A DNA stretch of 64,000 nucleotides from Pedobacter sp. Leaf176. GTDB lineage: Bacteria > Bacteroidota > Bacteroidia > Sphingobacteriales > Sphingobacteriaceae. The notes beneath the pieces are model-generated. The model was not told the origin of the DNA. It did no database searches and worked only from the letters and a program-made list of their open reading frames with translations. Shown piece by piece: positions 35,983 to 44,476 of the stretch; the first letter of the stretch is position 1; the number at the start of each line of letters is the position of its first letter. The stretch spans positions 1 to 64,000 of the forward strand of contig NZ_LMPD01000008.1 of NCBI RefSeq assembly GCF_001424305.1, in the 5' to 3' direction. A program made the position numbers and the translations under genes.

Positions 35983-38097
35983 ATGGCAAGAGATTTAAAA
36001 TTTACAAGAAATATTGGAATCGCGGCTCACATTGATGCAGGTAAAACTACAACAACGGAGCGTATTCTTTATTATGCTGGTGTAAGTCATAAAATTGGTG
36101 AAGTGCACGAAGGTGCTGCAACAATGGATTGGATGGCACAAGAGCAAGAGCGTGGTATCACAATTACTTCTGCTGCAACTACGGTTGATTGGAATTACAG
36201 AGGTCAAAAATATCATGTTAACGTTATCGATACCCCAGGACACGTGGATTTTACCGTAGAGGTAAACCGTTCATTACGTGTATTAGATGGTTTAGTGTTC
36301 TTGTTTTCTGCAGTTGATGGTGTTGAGCCTCAATCAGAAACTAACTGGCGTTTAGCTAACAACTATGCAGTTCCTCGTATTGGTTTCGTTAACAAAATGG
36401 ACCGTTCCGGAGCTGACTTCTTAAAAGTGGTTAAGCAAGTTAAAGATATGTTAGGTAGTAATGCAGTTCCATTGCAGTTGCCTATCGGTTCTGAAGATGC
36501 ATTTAAAGGTGTGGTTGATTTAATTAACAACCGTGGTATTGTTTGGAATGAGCATGATAAAGGTATGACCTTTACTGAAGTGCCAATTCCTGATGATATG
36601 TTAGATGAGGTTGCGGAGTGGAGAGAGAAATTACTAGAATCAGTAGCTGATTATGATGAGACTTTGATGGAGAAATTCTTCGAAGATCCTAACTCAATTA
36701 CTGAGCGTGAAATTTTAGATGCTTTACGTGCAGCTGTTTTAGATGCCAAAATTGTTCCTATGGTTTGTGGTTCATCTTTCAAAAACAAAGGTGTACAAAC
36801 TATGCTTGATTATGTGATGGAATTATTGCCTTCACCTATGGATAGCGAAGGTGTAATTGGTACTAACCCAGATACTAACGAAGAAGTTTTATTAAAACCA
36901 AGCATTAATGAGCCATTTGCAGCTTTAGCATTTAAAATTGCAACTGACCCATTTGTAGGCCGTTTATGTTTTATCCGTGTTTACTCGGGTAACTTAGAAG
37001 CTGGTTCTTACATTTACAATGCTCGTTCTGAAAACAAAGAGCGTATTTCTCGCATCTTCCAAATGCATGCTAACAAGCAAAACCCAGTGCCTAACGTTGC
37101 TGCTGGTGATATTGCTGCTGTAGTTGGATTTAAAGATATCAAAACTGGTGATACACTATGTGATGAGAAACACCCAATCGTTTTAGAATCTATGGATTTC
37201 CCTGAGCCAGTTATCGGTTTAGCTATTGAGCCTAAAACTCAAGCTGACGTTGATAAATTGGGTATGGGCTTAGCTAAATTAGCTGAGGAAGATCCAACAT
37301 TCAGAGTACAAACTGATCAAGAAACTGGTCAAACTGTAATCTCTGGTATGGGTGAGCTTCACTTAGATATCTTAATTGACCGTTTAAAACGTGAGTTTAA
37401 AGTAGAAGTTAACCAGGGCGCGCCACAAGTAGCTTACAAAGAGGCAATCTTTGGTTCTACTCAACACCGTGAAACATACAAAAAACAATCAGGCGGTCGT
37501 GGTAAATTCGCGGATATCCAGGTTGTTATTTCTCCAATCGACGCCGATTTCGAAAAAGGTGGTTTACAATTTGTAAACGAAATTACAGGTGGTTCAATTC
37601 CACGTGAATTTATTCCTTCAGTAGAAAAAGGATTTGCTGCGGCAATGGCGAATGGTGTTTTAGCAGGTTATCCACTTCCAGATATGAAAGTACGTTTGAT
37701 TGATGGTTCATTCCACGCAGTCGATTCAGATGCTTTATCATTCGAGCTTGCTGCCCGTATGGCATATCGTGAGGCTTTACCTAAATGTAAACCTACCTTG
37801 ATGGAGCCAATCATGAAAATCGAAATCTTAACCCCTGAAGAAAACATGGGTGATGTTATCGGTGATATGAACCGTCGTCGTGGTCAATTACTAGGTATGG
37901 ATACTCGTAACGGTGCCCAAGTAATTAAAGCAACTGTGCCTCTTTCTGAAATGTTCGGTTATGTAACGCAGTTACGTACCATCACATCAGGCCGTGCAAC
38001 TTCTACCATGGAATTTGACCACTATGAAGCTGCGCCTAAAAACGTACAGGATGAAGTAATTGCTAAATCCAAAGGCAGAGTAAAATCTGAAGACTAA
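35983..38097 (+). CDS. fusA: elongation factor G
   Basis: A 704-residue translocase GTPase. The G domain has AHIDAGKTTTTERILYY (P-loop), DTPGHVDF and NKMDRSG. The mid-region IASDPFVGRLCFIRVYSG-type segment (here IATDPFVGRLCF) leads into domain II; domains III-V contain MGELHLDILIDRLKREF and AVDSDALSFELAARMAYREA. Length is typical. It moves tRNAs and mRNA after peptide transfer and helps recycle ribosomes. It is the third gene of the str operon. The usual tuf gene does not follow; rpsJ does, after a palindromic repeat. Confidence 0.98.
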   Translation: MARDLKFTRNIGIAAHIDAGKTTTTERILYYAGVSHKIGEVHEGAATMDWMAQEQERGITITSAATTVDWNYRGQKYHVNVIDTPGHVDFTVEVNRSLRVLDGLVFLFSAVDGVEPQSETNWRLANNYAVPRIGFVNKMDRSGADFLKVVKQVKDMLGSNAVPLQLPIGSEDAFKGVVDLINNRGIVWNEHDKGMTFTEVPIPDDMLDEVAEWREKLLESVADYDETLMEKFFEDPNSITEREILDALRAAVLDAKIVPMVCGSSFKNKGVQTMLDYVMELLPSPMDSEGVIGTNPDTNEEVLLKPSINEPFAALAFKIATDPFVGRLCFIRVYSGNLEAGSYIYNARSENKERISRIFQMHANKQNPVPNVAAGDIAAVVGFKDIKTGDTLCDEKHPIVLESMDFPEPVIGLAIEPKTQADVDKLGMGLAKLAEEDPTFRVQTDQETGQTVISGMGELHLDILIDRLKREFKVEVNQGAPQVAYKEAIFGSTQHRETYKKQSGGRGKFADIQVVISPIDADFEKGGLQFVNEITGGSIPREFIPSVEKGFAAAMANGVLAGYPLPDMKVRLIDGSFHAVDSDALSFELAARMAYREALPKCKPTLMEPIMKIEILTPEENMGDVIGDMNRRRGQLLGMDTRNGAQVIKATVPLSEMFGYVTQLRTITSGRATSTMEFDHYEAAPKNVQDEVIAKSKGRVKSED

Positions 38098-38102
38098 TAT
38101 TA

Positions 38103-38177
38103 GTATCAAGATAAAAGTATCAAGTATCAAGACCGGCATTGAGTCTTGATACTCGATACTAAATACTCGCTACTAGA
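38103..38177. repeat. heptad palindromic repeat copy 1, between fusA and rpsJ
   Basis: Heptads GTATCAA, GATAAAA, GTATCAA, GTATCAA run from 38103 to 38130. A GC-rich centre follows (GACCGGC), then GTCTTGA, TACTCGA, TACTAAA, TACTCGC, TACTAGA (38143-38177). The second half is the approximate reverse complement of the first. It matches the element at 52798-52872 closely, including GACCGG. Confidence 0.75.
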
Positions 38178-38237
38178 AAAGATAAATCCGATTTCTGTTG
38201 TTAATAGCTCTAACAGGAAATCACAATTAAAAATAAG

Positions 38238-38543
38238 ATGAGCCAAAGAATCAGAATTAAGTTAAAATCTTACGATTACAACTTGGTAGATAAATCTGCT
38301 GAGAAAATCGTGAAAACTGTTAAACCTACGGGTGCAGTTGTAAGTGGACCAATTCCACTTCCTACAGAGAAAAAAATCTTTACTGTTTTACGTTCTCCAC
38401 ACGTAAACAAGAAAGCAAGAGAGCAGTTTCAATTATGCGCTTACAAACGCTTATTAGATATTTACAGCTCCAACTCTAAAACAGTTGATGCTTTAATGAA
38501 ACTTGAATTGCCTAGCGGTGTTGAAGTTGAAATCAAAGTTTAA
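38238..38543 (+). CDS. rpsJ: 30S ribosomal protein S10
   Basis: A 101-residue S10 with QRIRIKLKSYDYNLVD, GPIPLPTEKKIFTVLRSPHVNKKAREQF and the C-terminal ELPSGVEVEIKV. It forms part of the 30S head and, with NusB, supports antitermination. In most bacteria rpsJ opens the S10 operon directly before rplC. Here it closes the str operon, is followed by a terminator, and rplC lies 7.8 kb downstream. Confidence 0.98.
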   Translation: MSQRIRIKLKSYDYNLVDKSAEKIVKTVKPTGAVVSGPIPLPTEKKIFTVLRSPHVNKKAREQFQLCAYKRLLDIYSSNSKTVDALMKLELPSGVEVEIKV

Positions 38544-38561
38544 TTGACTTTAAAAAACTGG

Positions 38562-38592
38562 AAGCCCTTGATGTGAATCAAGGGCTTTTTTT
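38562..38592 (+). terminator. terminator after rpsJ
   Basis: AAGCCCTTGAT (38562-38572) pairs over 11 bp with ATCAAGGGCTT (38577-38587) around a 4-nt loop, followed by TTTTT. It ends the str operon and confirms that rplC is transcribed separately. Confidence 0.9.
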
Positions 38593-38639
38593 ATAATTCG
38601 AATTCTGAAACAAAAGCTTAGGGTTTAGGTTTAGTTTAT

Positions 38640-38888
38640 ATGAGTAAGCAAGAAAATAAACAAGAAAATTCACCTGTTGAAGGACAAGATTTCGCTGATC
38701 CTAAGGAAGAACTAAACGATAAACCTTCCTCGCATGGAGAAGTGGCGAATCAAAAAGGTAGCGACTTTTCTGAGCTTGAAGAAAGTAGAATGGACAATCC
38801 GCCTAAAGAGCGGGATACAAATGGCTCTGAAAATTCAGGGACAGATACCCATGCAAATACCCAAAACCAGGAAAATGGAATAACTTAG
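38640..38888 (+). CDS. small hydrophilic, probably disordered protein A
   Basis: An 82-residue protein with no hydrophobic core, rich in Glu, Asp, Asn, Gln and Ser (for example KQENKQENSPVEGQDFADP and NSGTDTHANTQNQENG). Such composition indicates an intrinsically disordered protein, resembling hydrophilins. I recognise no family. Two more genes of the same kind lie at 39849 and 40163, around a response regulator. Alternative: a chance open frame, but codon use and the ATG look normal. Confidence 0.55.
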   Translation: MSKQENKQENSPVEGQDFADPKEELNDKPSSHGEVANQKGSDFSELEESRMDNPPKERDTNGSENSGTDTHANTQNQENGIT

Positions 38889-38935
38889 ATTACCCAATTT
38901 CCTGGTAAAGAATTATTTTATTGCAGTTTTGAATT

Positions 38936-39595
38936 TTAATCTATAATCCGGTTCCGGATAACAAAGCTTATTAAAGCAGCAGTGTTTTTAGTACCTGTTT
39001 TTTCTAATAGATTCTGTCTGTTGCCCTCAATAGTTCTCTTACTTGTAAATAATTTTTCAGCAATTTCGCCGTTGGTGAAGCCTTGAGCGATTAGAGTCAA
39101 AATTTCTATTTCCCTTTTTGAGATGTCGCCGTTTAACTTGTTCTGGGGTGAACCTGCAGCATACCGATCGTTGACTTGCGTCAGTAATTTAAGGGAAATG
39201 CCTGTGCAAATGTATTTATAGCCCGAAGTAATTTGCTTTATAGCAAAAATTATCTCGTCTATATTTACGTTTTTTAACAGATAGCCGCTAGCACCGGCCT
39301 GAAGAGATTTTACAACATATTTTTCCTGCTCCAGCATGGTCAGAACCAATACCTTAATTTTAGGATAGTCATCACTTAACGTGTTAATGAGTTCCATGCC
39401 ATTCATATCAGGCATGTTTATATCAGTTAAAACAACATCAGTGTCAATACCTGATTTCAATAGTGTTAAAACTTCTTCACCGTTTTTGGCTTCGGCTATG
39501 ATTTCGATGTCATGTTCTTTTTCGAGGAGTGCAACTATTCCATTTCTAACAATGGTATGGTCTTCTGCAAGTAGTACTTTTATAGGATTTTTCAA
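38936..39595 (-). CDS. NarL/LuxR-type response regulator
   Basis: A 219-residue regulator. The receiver domain has EDH at 11-13 and phospho-acceptor D58 in LTDINMPDMNG. The C-terminal HTH (about 150-215) reads ISKREIEILTLIAQGFTNGEIAEKLFTSKRTIEGNRQNL. No histidine kinase is adjacent, so its partner is elsewhere. It lies between small hydrophilic proteins of unknown role; whether it controls them is open. The divergent distance to the next gene is 253 bp. Confidence 0.94.
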   Translation of the reverse strand: MKNPIKVLLAEDHTIVRNGIVALLEKEHDIEIIAEAKNGEEVLTLLKSGIDTDVVLTDINMPDMNGMELINTLSDDYPKIKVLVLTMLEQEKYVVKSLQAGASGYLLKNVNIDEIIFAIKQITSGYKYICTGISLKLLTQVNDRYAAGSPQNKLNGDISKREIEILTLIAQGFTNGEIAEKLFTSKRTIEGNRQNLLEKTGTKNTAALISFVIRNRIID

Positions 39596-39848
39596 TTTAA
39601 TATGGGAAAACTAATAGTTAGACTTTCAAATATCGAAATATTTTAAAACCCCGAAGTGCGTGTTTGTACTTCAAATTATAAGTATAAATACTGAATTGAC
39701 TTTCGTAGCCTGATTACTAAACACATGGTTTACCGATTTGTTTGATGCCGGTCCCTATACGGTTGCTCTCGGTGCAATATACTTTGAAAGATATAAACCT
39801 TTTGATTAACAAATTGTTATTAGATATGTAACGATTTAAGAATACGAT

Positions 39849-40106
39849 ATGAATACTAATCTGCATCAGCAACCCGACCGCGAAAGTGGTGTAAACCAAG
39901 GAAAAAATGATGATCAGTGGGATAATGATACTTATGGCCACATTGCGGACCCTGATTCATTAAAAAAGAAAAATGAGCCTCAGAATCACGACGAAGAAAA
40001 CGTTAACGCTTCAGAAAAGTTAAAGAATCAAAATATCGCTTCTGGTGATGAAATTGCTTCCAGAAATCGAAATGAAGATAAAGGTATTGGGGGAAAAGAG
40101 AATTAG
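39849..40106 (+). CDS. small hydrophilic, probably disordered protein B
   Basis: An 85-residue protein with no hydrophobic stretch, rich in Asn, Asp, Glu, Lys and Gln (DDQWDNDTYGHIADPDSLKK and NRNEDKGIGGKEN). Its composition matches protein A at 38640, with a shared DPxxxK spacing, but the two are not clear homologues by eye. Function unknown; a stress-protective or chaperone-like role is only a guess. A 74-codon frame on the other strand (39717-39941) is treated as a shadow. Confidence 0.5.
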   Translation: MNTNLHQQPDRESGVNQGKNDDQWDNDTYGHIADPDSLKKKNEPQNHDEENVNASEKLKNQNIASGDEIASRNRNEDKGIGGKEN

Positions 40107-40162
40107 CGTGTTAAATTCTTTTACACCCCAAGTCCTAAATGGAACCCGGTTTACAGAGCTTA

Positions 40163-40531
40163 TTATATACCGGTATTTAAAACATCATCCTCATCCCGTT
40201 GATTCATATCGGTAAGTGGTTTTGTCTCGAAATCTTTAGATGAACTGCCCGTATGGCTTTCGGCACTTTCTATTGTCGGATCCTTATCCGGACTGTTGTA
40301 GGTATCATCGCTTAAAGAATCTTTTCCCTGTGTTCCGGAATTATCAAAACCATCTTTTGCATTAGAATTTCCCTCAATGGTTAAATCGGGCTCTTTACCA
40401 TAGGTATGAACTTCATTTCCCTCGTTCCCTTTTTCATATTCTTTTTGAACATCACTTTTATCCTTAGACTCTTTATCTGAACCTACATAGCCTTCTAAAT
40501 GCTCATCTTTATTATAAATGCTTGTTTTCAT
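40163..40531 (-). CDS. small hydrophilic, probably disordered protein C
   Basis: A 122-residue protein, acidic and very polar (EHLEGYVGSDKESKDKSDVQ, then NAKDGFDNSGTQGKDS, and TIESAESHTGSSSKDF). It has no hydrophobic core and no signal peptide. It is the longest of three such proteins in the gap that separates rpsJ from rplC. I recognise no family. It faces the dgt gene divergently, with about 115 bp between their starts. Confidence 0.55.
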   Translation of the reverse strand: MKTSIYNKDEHLEGYVGSDKESKDKSDVQKEYEKGNEGNEVHTYGKEPDLTIEGNSNAKDGFDNSGTQGKDSLSDDTYNSPDKDPTIESAESHTGSSSKDFETKPLTDMNQRDEDDVLNTGI

Positions 40532-40645
40532 AGTTATAATAGAACACTTTTATTTTAAAATGGTTTTTTGGCTTTTATCCTAAATATTTCGCACTCTTTT
40601 TTCCTTTTGTTTAACTTCGCACGTAAATTAAAAAAGCATAAAATA

Positions 40646-41989
40646 ATGGATTGGAAAAGATTACTTTCGAATAAGCGTTTTGGTCAGGAACAATATGGTG
40701 CCAGTTCGGATAGGGCCCGTTCAGACTTTCAACGCGATTACGACAGGTTAATTTTTTCTTCGCCATTTAGACGGCTACAAAATAAAACACAGGTATTTCC
40801 ATTGCCTGGGAGTATTTTTGTGCATAACAGATTAACTCATAGCCTAGAAGTTGCCAGTGTTGCACGTTCTATGGCCAATATATTTGTTAATACCACCGAA
40901 GAAAAAAATCCGCAATTATTAAAAGATGTTCCGCTCCTTAATGAGGTGGGAAATATTGTTGCAGCAGCAGCTTTAGCGCATGATTTAGGGAATCCGGCTT
41001 TTGGCCATTCAGGTGAAGCTGCGATTTCAAGATATTTTACAGATGGCGATGGACGCGTATACCAAAAACAGATGAGTGATGCGCAATGGCATGATTTAAT
41101 AAATTTTGAGGGAAACGCCAATGCAATAAGAATTTTAACACACCCCTTAAAAGGAAAAGGTAATGATGCCTATGCATTAACCTATTCAACACTCGCCTCA
41201 ATAGCAAAATATCCTTGCGCCTCAATAGCTGGGAGGGAGAAAGGCATACTTCACAGAAAAAAATACGGCTTCTTTCAATCGGAAGAAGATAGTTTTAAAA
41301 GAATAGCATCTGAATTAGGTTTAGCGCAAGAAGATAGTGAGTATCTGATTTATAAACGTCATCCACTGGTTTATCTCGTAGAAGCGGCAGACGATATCTG
41401 TTACAGCATAATCGATTTGGAAGACGCACATCGTTTAAAAATTCTGTCTTATGAAGAGGTTAAAGGATATTTACTGCCTTTTGCAAATTCCAAAACAATA
41501 GAAGACAGGTTGCAAAATGATTATGAAGATGATGATGCCAAAATTGGTTTGTTAAGGGCAAAAGCCATAAATACATTAACTGTGGCTTGCGCAGAAATTT
41601 TTTACAGGGAGCAGGAAGCCCTCTTACAAGGAACGTTAAATAAAAGTTTAACAGATTTAATTTCGGAGCCCTACATCACGGCCTGGAAAGCCATTGAAAA
41701 AGTTTCCATTGAAAGAATATATAATTTCTCTTCAGTAATTCAAAAAGAGGTTGCGGGATATAAAATAATGGCTGGTTTACTGGAAGAATTTGTACCGGCA
41801 TTAATTCACAATGATACACATTATTATAAAAAACTGGTTAAGCTCATCCCTAAACAATACCATACAGATTTGACAGATATTTATTCGAGAACACAGAGTG
41901 TATTGGATTTTGTTTCAGGAATGACTGACTTATATGCTGTAGATTTATATCGGAATATTAAGGGTATATCTTTTCCTTCAGAAACCTGA
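40646..41989 (+). CDS. dgt: deoxyguanosinetriphosphate triphosphohydrolase-like protein
   Basis: A 447-residue HD-domain enzyme hydrolysing dGTP (or dNTPs) to the nucleoside and triphosphate. HNRLTHSLEV and AHDLGNPAFGHSG carry the H...HD metal ligands, and the later EAADDICYSIIDLEDAH the final Asp. FRRLQNKTQVFPL near the start is typical of the family. The start ATG 40646 gives MDWKRLLSNKRFGQEQYG, matching family N-termini; a TTG at 40568 would add 26 hydrophobic residues. TAACTTCG (one mismatch to the -7 box) lies upstream. Confidence 0.93.
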   Translation: MDWKRLLSNKRFGQEQYGASSDRARSDFQRDYDRLIFSSPFRRLQNKTQVFPLPGSIFVHNRLTHSLEVASVARSMANIFVNTTEEKNPQLLKDVPLLNEVGNIVAAAALAHDLGNPAFGHSGEAAISRYFTDGDGRVYQKQMSDAQWHDLINFEGNANAIRILTHPLKGKGNDAYALTYSTLASIAKYPCASIAGREKGILHRKKYGFFQSEEDSFKRIASELGLAQEDSEYLIYKRHPLVYLVEAADDICYSIIDLEDAHRLKILSYEEVKGYLLPFANSKTIEDRLQNDYEDDDAKIGLLRAKAINTLTVACAEIFYREQEALLQGTLNKSLTDLISEPYITAWKAIEKVSIERIYNFSSVIQKEVAGYKIMAGLLEEFVPALIHNDTHYYKKLVKLIPKQYHTDLTDIYSRTQSVLDFVSGMTDLYAVDLYRNIKGISFPSET

Positions 41990-42493
41990 GTCTGAAATAC
42001 ATCAGACCAACAGGCCGTCTTTTAAATGCGAAATGCCATCTTGAATGATAATATATTTTATAAAATCATATGAGTGCAGCGTAATTGATTTCTTTGCCAT
42101 ACATCACAGTCTTGCCTCGGCTTGCCGCCGCCGAAGGGCTCTTTCTTTTTGGCATCAAAAAGACCAGCGAAGCTAGCTTGAATACAATTGAAAATACGAA
42201 CACACATGAAAAAACAAAAAATGCCGGCTGAAAATTTTTCTTTTGAAGTCAGTTCTGCGGCTGGAATATTGCGACCCGAAAAATTTGTTAGTCCGGATTT
42301 AAGTAAAACGGGGATACCGTGCTATGGCTTAGCTGGGTGGAAATGCGAATTATTTAAAAATGCTGATTAATTATAATTTGTAAGATAACGTCAATGGTAA
42401 CCCGCCGAGTTACCTTAAAAGATTCATTTAAAGCTTTTCGGCGGGGGGCAAGTGACAAACTCAAAATGTTTGATTTATGATACTCTTATTCGC
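41990..42493. other. 504-bp intergenic region, GC-rich patch, no supported gene
   Basis: An AT-rich gap with a GC-rich patch near 42113-42155 (contains GCCGCCGCCGAAGG). A 54-codon frame from ATG 42206 to 42370 has no recognisable features and is not called. Two competing hairpins lie at 42396-42445: GGTAAC/GTTACC, or CCCGCCGA (42401-42408) with TCGGCGGG (42438-42445). Confidence 0.4.
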
Positions 42494-43105
42494 TTAACGC
42501 CTGCCTGCATCATCCCATTTGTTCCGCTCATCCTGTAGTTCTCTGGCAAGCCTCATCTCTTTATCCTTTGCTTTTACTTTATGTGCCTGAAATTCATCGG
42601 CAACTTCCTGGTACAATTGCGTTCGGTAGGTAGCTTCTTTTCTGAACTTGCCGGTTTGCAAAATTACTACAGCTAACGCGATGGCAAGTATGATAATTAT
42701 AGCCCATACTATGGTATTGTACGTCCCTTTATTAAATGATATTCCTAAAAAACTAATTTCATTAACCGAAGCGGTTGCGCTTGCTAAAGAACTTTCTTTA
42801 CCGGTTACTTCGCCTTTCAAACTTGCGATGTTATCTGCCTGAGCTTTAATTTGCTGCCTTGCTTCTTGTAATTGCTTACGTTCTTTACGCAGCGTATCAT
42901 TAACACTTTTCCATACCGCAGATAGCCTGGAAGGATTGATTAAACGAGCGCCATACAGGCTTTTTGATTTTTTTAACATGAATTGATACTGACCATTTAA
43001 GGATGGGTCGGTATTTTTAGAAGTGTCTTGCTGTGCATGAGCAAATCCGGCGTTTAAAAGTAACAACGCCCCTAAACAATAAAGGATGTGTTTAAATTTC
43101 TGCAT
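42494..43105 (-). CDS. exported membrane-anchored coiled-coil protein
   Basis: A 203-residue protein. Signal peptide about 1-24 (FAHA-QQ). Residues about 62-110 form a coiled coil (NDTLRKERKQLQEARQQIKAQ). One membrane helix follows near 130-150 (VWAIIIILAIALAVVIL), then a second charged helix (about 155-203). The topology fits a periplasmic coiled coil tethered to the inner membrane. Some database entries call such proteins tRNA methyltransferases; I see no such motif here. Function unknown. Confidence 0.8.
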   Translation of the reverse strand: MQKFKHILYCLGALLLLNAGFAHAQQDTSKNTDPSLNGQYQFMLKKSKSLYGARLINPSRLSAVWKSVNDTLRKERKQLQEARQQIKAQADNIASLKGEVTGKESSLASATASVNEISFLGISFNKGTYNTIVWAIIIILAIALAVVILQTGKFRKEATYRTQLYQEVADEFQAHKVKAKDKEMRLARELQDERNKWDDAGRR

Positions 43106-43177
43106 AGTTTAAATGTAAATGTTAAAATGTAAAACTACATTTTTATACAATTTATTATAAATTAATTTCTGATAGAT

Positions 43178-43185
43178 TACATTTG
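43178..43185 (+). promoter_or_regulatory. -7 promoter box of the prephenate dehydrogenase gene, leaderless arrangement
   Basis: TACATTTG is followed by TTTC and ATG 43190, a perfect TAnnTTTG with a 4-nt gap. No clear -33 element is seen. Confidence 0.45.
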
Positions 43186-43189
43186 TTTC

Positions 43190-44446
43190 ATGCAGATAGG
43201 AATTATTGGTTTGGGTGATATGGGGAAATTGTATGCCATATCATTTTCAAATGCAGGTTATAAGGTATGCGGAACAGATATGCCTTTACGTTTTAATGAT
43301 TTAAAAAAAGAACTCGAACCTAAAGGAATTGAAGTTTTAAATGATGGTCATGAGGTTTCCCGTAAATCAGATTTCATCATTTATTGTGTTGAAGCCGAAA
43401 AGATTGATGAAGTGGTTTCTACTTTCGCACTATCAACAAAATATGGTGCTATCGTTGCTGGTCAAACATCCGTTAAACATCCTGAAATTGCCGCTTTTGA
43501 AAAATACCTGCCTAAAGAAACCCAGATTGTAACCTGCCATTCCTTGCATGGTCCAGCTTTTAGCCCTGAAGGACAAACATTGGTTGTGGTTAGGCACCGT
43601 GCAACCGACGAGGTTTATCAAAAAGCTCTGGAGGTTTACAAATCACTCAAATCGAATATTATCGAGTTAGACGATTACAAAGAACATGATCGGATTGTAG
43701 CCGATACGCAGGCCGTAACGCATATGGGTTTCGAAAGTATGGGATCGGCCTGGAAAAATGCTGGTTTTTTTCCCTGGGATAACCCTGCTTACGCCGGTGG
43801 AATCGATAATGTTAAGATTTTGACTACGCTTCGGATTTTTAGCTACAAATCGCACATCTATGCAGGGCTAGCGATTTTAAATCCGTATGCCCAAAAGCAA
43901 GTTAAATATTATGCCCAGGCCGAATCTGAGTTATATAAGTTGATGATTTGTGAAAATGAAACGGAATTCCGGACAAAAATTTACGCTGCCCGCGATTTTG
44001 TATTCCATGAAAGCCGTAACCTTTTGTTACTTGATGATAACATCATGAAAGAGTTCAGCTTATCAGATGCGGAGCATAAACAAAAGCCAAATTCGCACCT
44101 TAGTTTATTAAGTATGGTTTATGCCTGGTACAAGATGGGTGTAAACCCTTACGATAATTTAATCTGCCAGACGCCCCCTTTTAAACTGCGCCTGGGCATC
44201 GCCGAATATCTGTTTAAAAATGAAGCAATGCTGGAAGAGTCTATCCATACCGCTTTGTACGATAAATCCATCCGTGGTGATGATTTGGAATTCCATACTG
44301 CCGTACATGAATGGGCATCGATAATTGGATATGGAGATTTAAAAGGATACAAAGAACATTTCGAAGCAGCTAAATCATTTTTTGCAAATAGATTAAATGA
44401 TGGGAGAGATTTAAGCGCCGAAATGATTAAAAGGCTAGGTAAGTAA
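43190..44446 (+). CDS. prephenate dehydrogenase of the fungal TYR1 type
   Basis: A 418-residue NAD(P)-dependent enzyme converting prephenate to 4-hydroxyphenylpyruvate in tyrosine synthesis. GIIGLGDMGKLYA (residues 3-15) is the dinucleotide fold. From memory of yeast TYR1, the match runs along the whole length: SDFIIYCVEAEKIDEVV, IVAGQTSVKHPEIAAFEKYL, CHSLHGP, TQAVTHMGFESMGSAWKN, PNSHLSLLSMVYAW, CQTPPFKLRLGIAEYLF and KSIRGDDLEFHTAVHEW. Bacterial TyrA proteins are shorter (about 280-380) and look different, so this may be a transfer between domains. The gene is alone, not in an aro cluster. Confidence 0.85.
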   Translation: MQIGIIGLGDMGKLYAISFSNAGYKVCGTDMPLRFNDLKKELEPKGIEVLNDGHEVSRKSDFIIYCVEAEKIDEVVSTFALSTKYGAIVAGQTSVKHPEIAAFEKYLPKETQIVTCHSLHGPAFSPEGQTLVVVRHRATDEVYQKALEVYKSLKSNIIELDDYKEHDRIVADTQAVTHMGFESMGSAWKNAGFFPWDNPAYAGGIDNVKILTTLRIFSYKSHIYAGLAILNPYAQKQVKYYAQAESELYKLMICENETEFRTKIYAARDFVFHESRNLLLLDDNIMKEFSLSDAEHKQKPNSHLSLLSMVYAWYKMGVNPYDNLICQTPPFKLRLGIAEYLFKNEAMLEESIHTALYDKSIRGDDLEFHTAVHEWASIIGYGDLKGYKEHFEAAKSFFANRLNDGRDLSAEMIKRLGK

Positions 44447-44476
44447 GGGTTAGGTATGTTTTTCATCTTTGATTGC

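Noticed and set aside
39717..39941. 74-codon frame on the minus strand with a hydrophobic start
   Set aside because: It lies antisense to the hydrophilic protein gene at 39849; the hydrophobic pattern is what the opposite strand of Asp/Asn/Glu/Lys codons gives. No family features.
40568..40645. Longer N-terminus of dgt
   Set aside because: It would start at TTG and add 26 hydrophobic residues foreign to a cytoplasmic HD-domain enzyme.
42188..42370. 60-codon frame on the plus strand
   Set aside because: No signal peptide, domain or neighbour support; the start region (two nearby ATGs) is not convincing. Kept only as part of the intergenic description.
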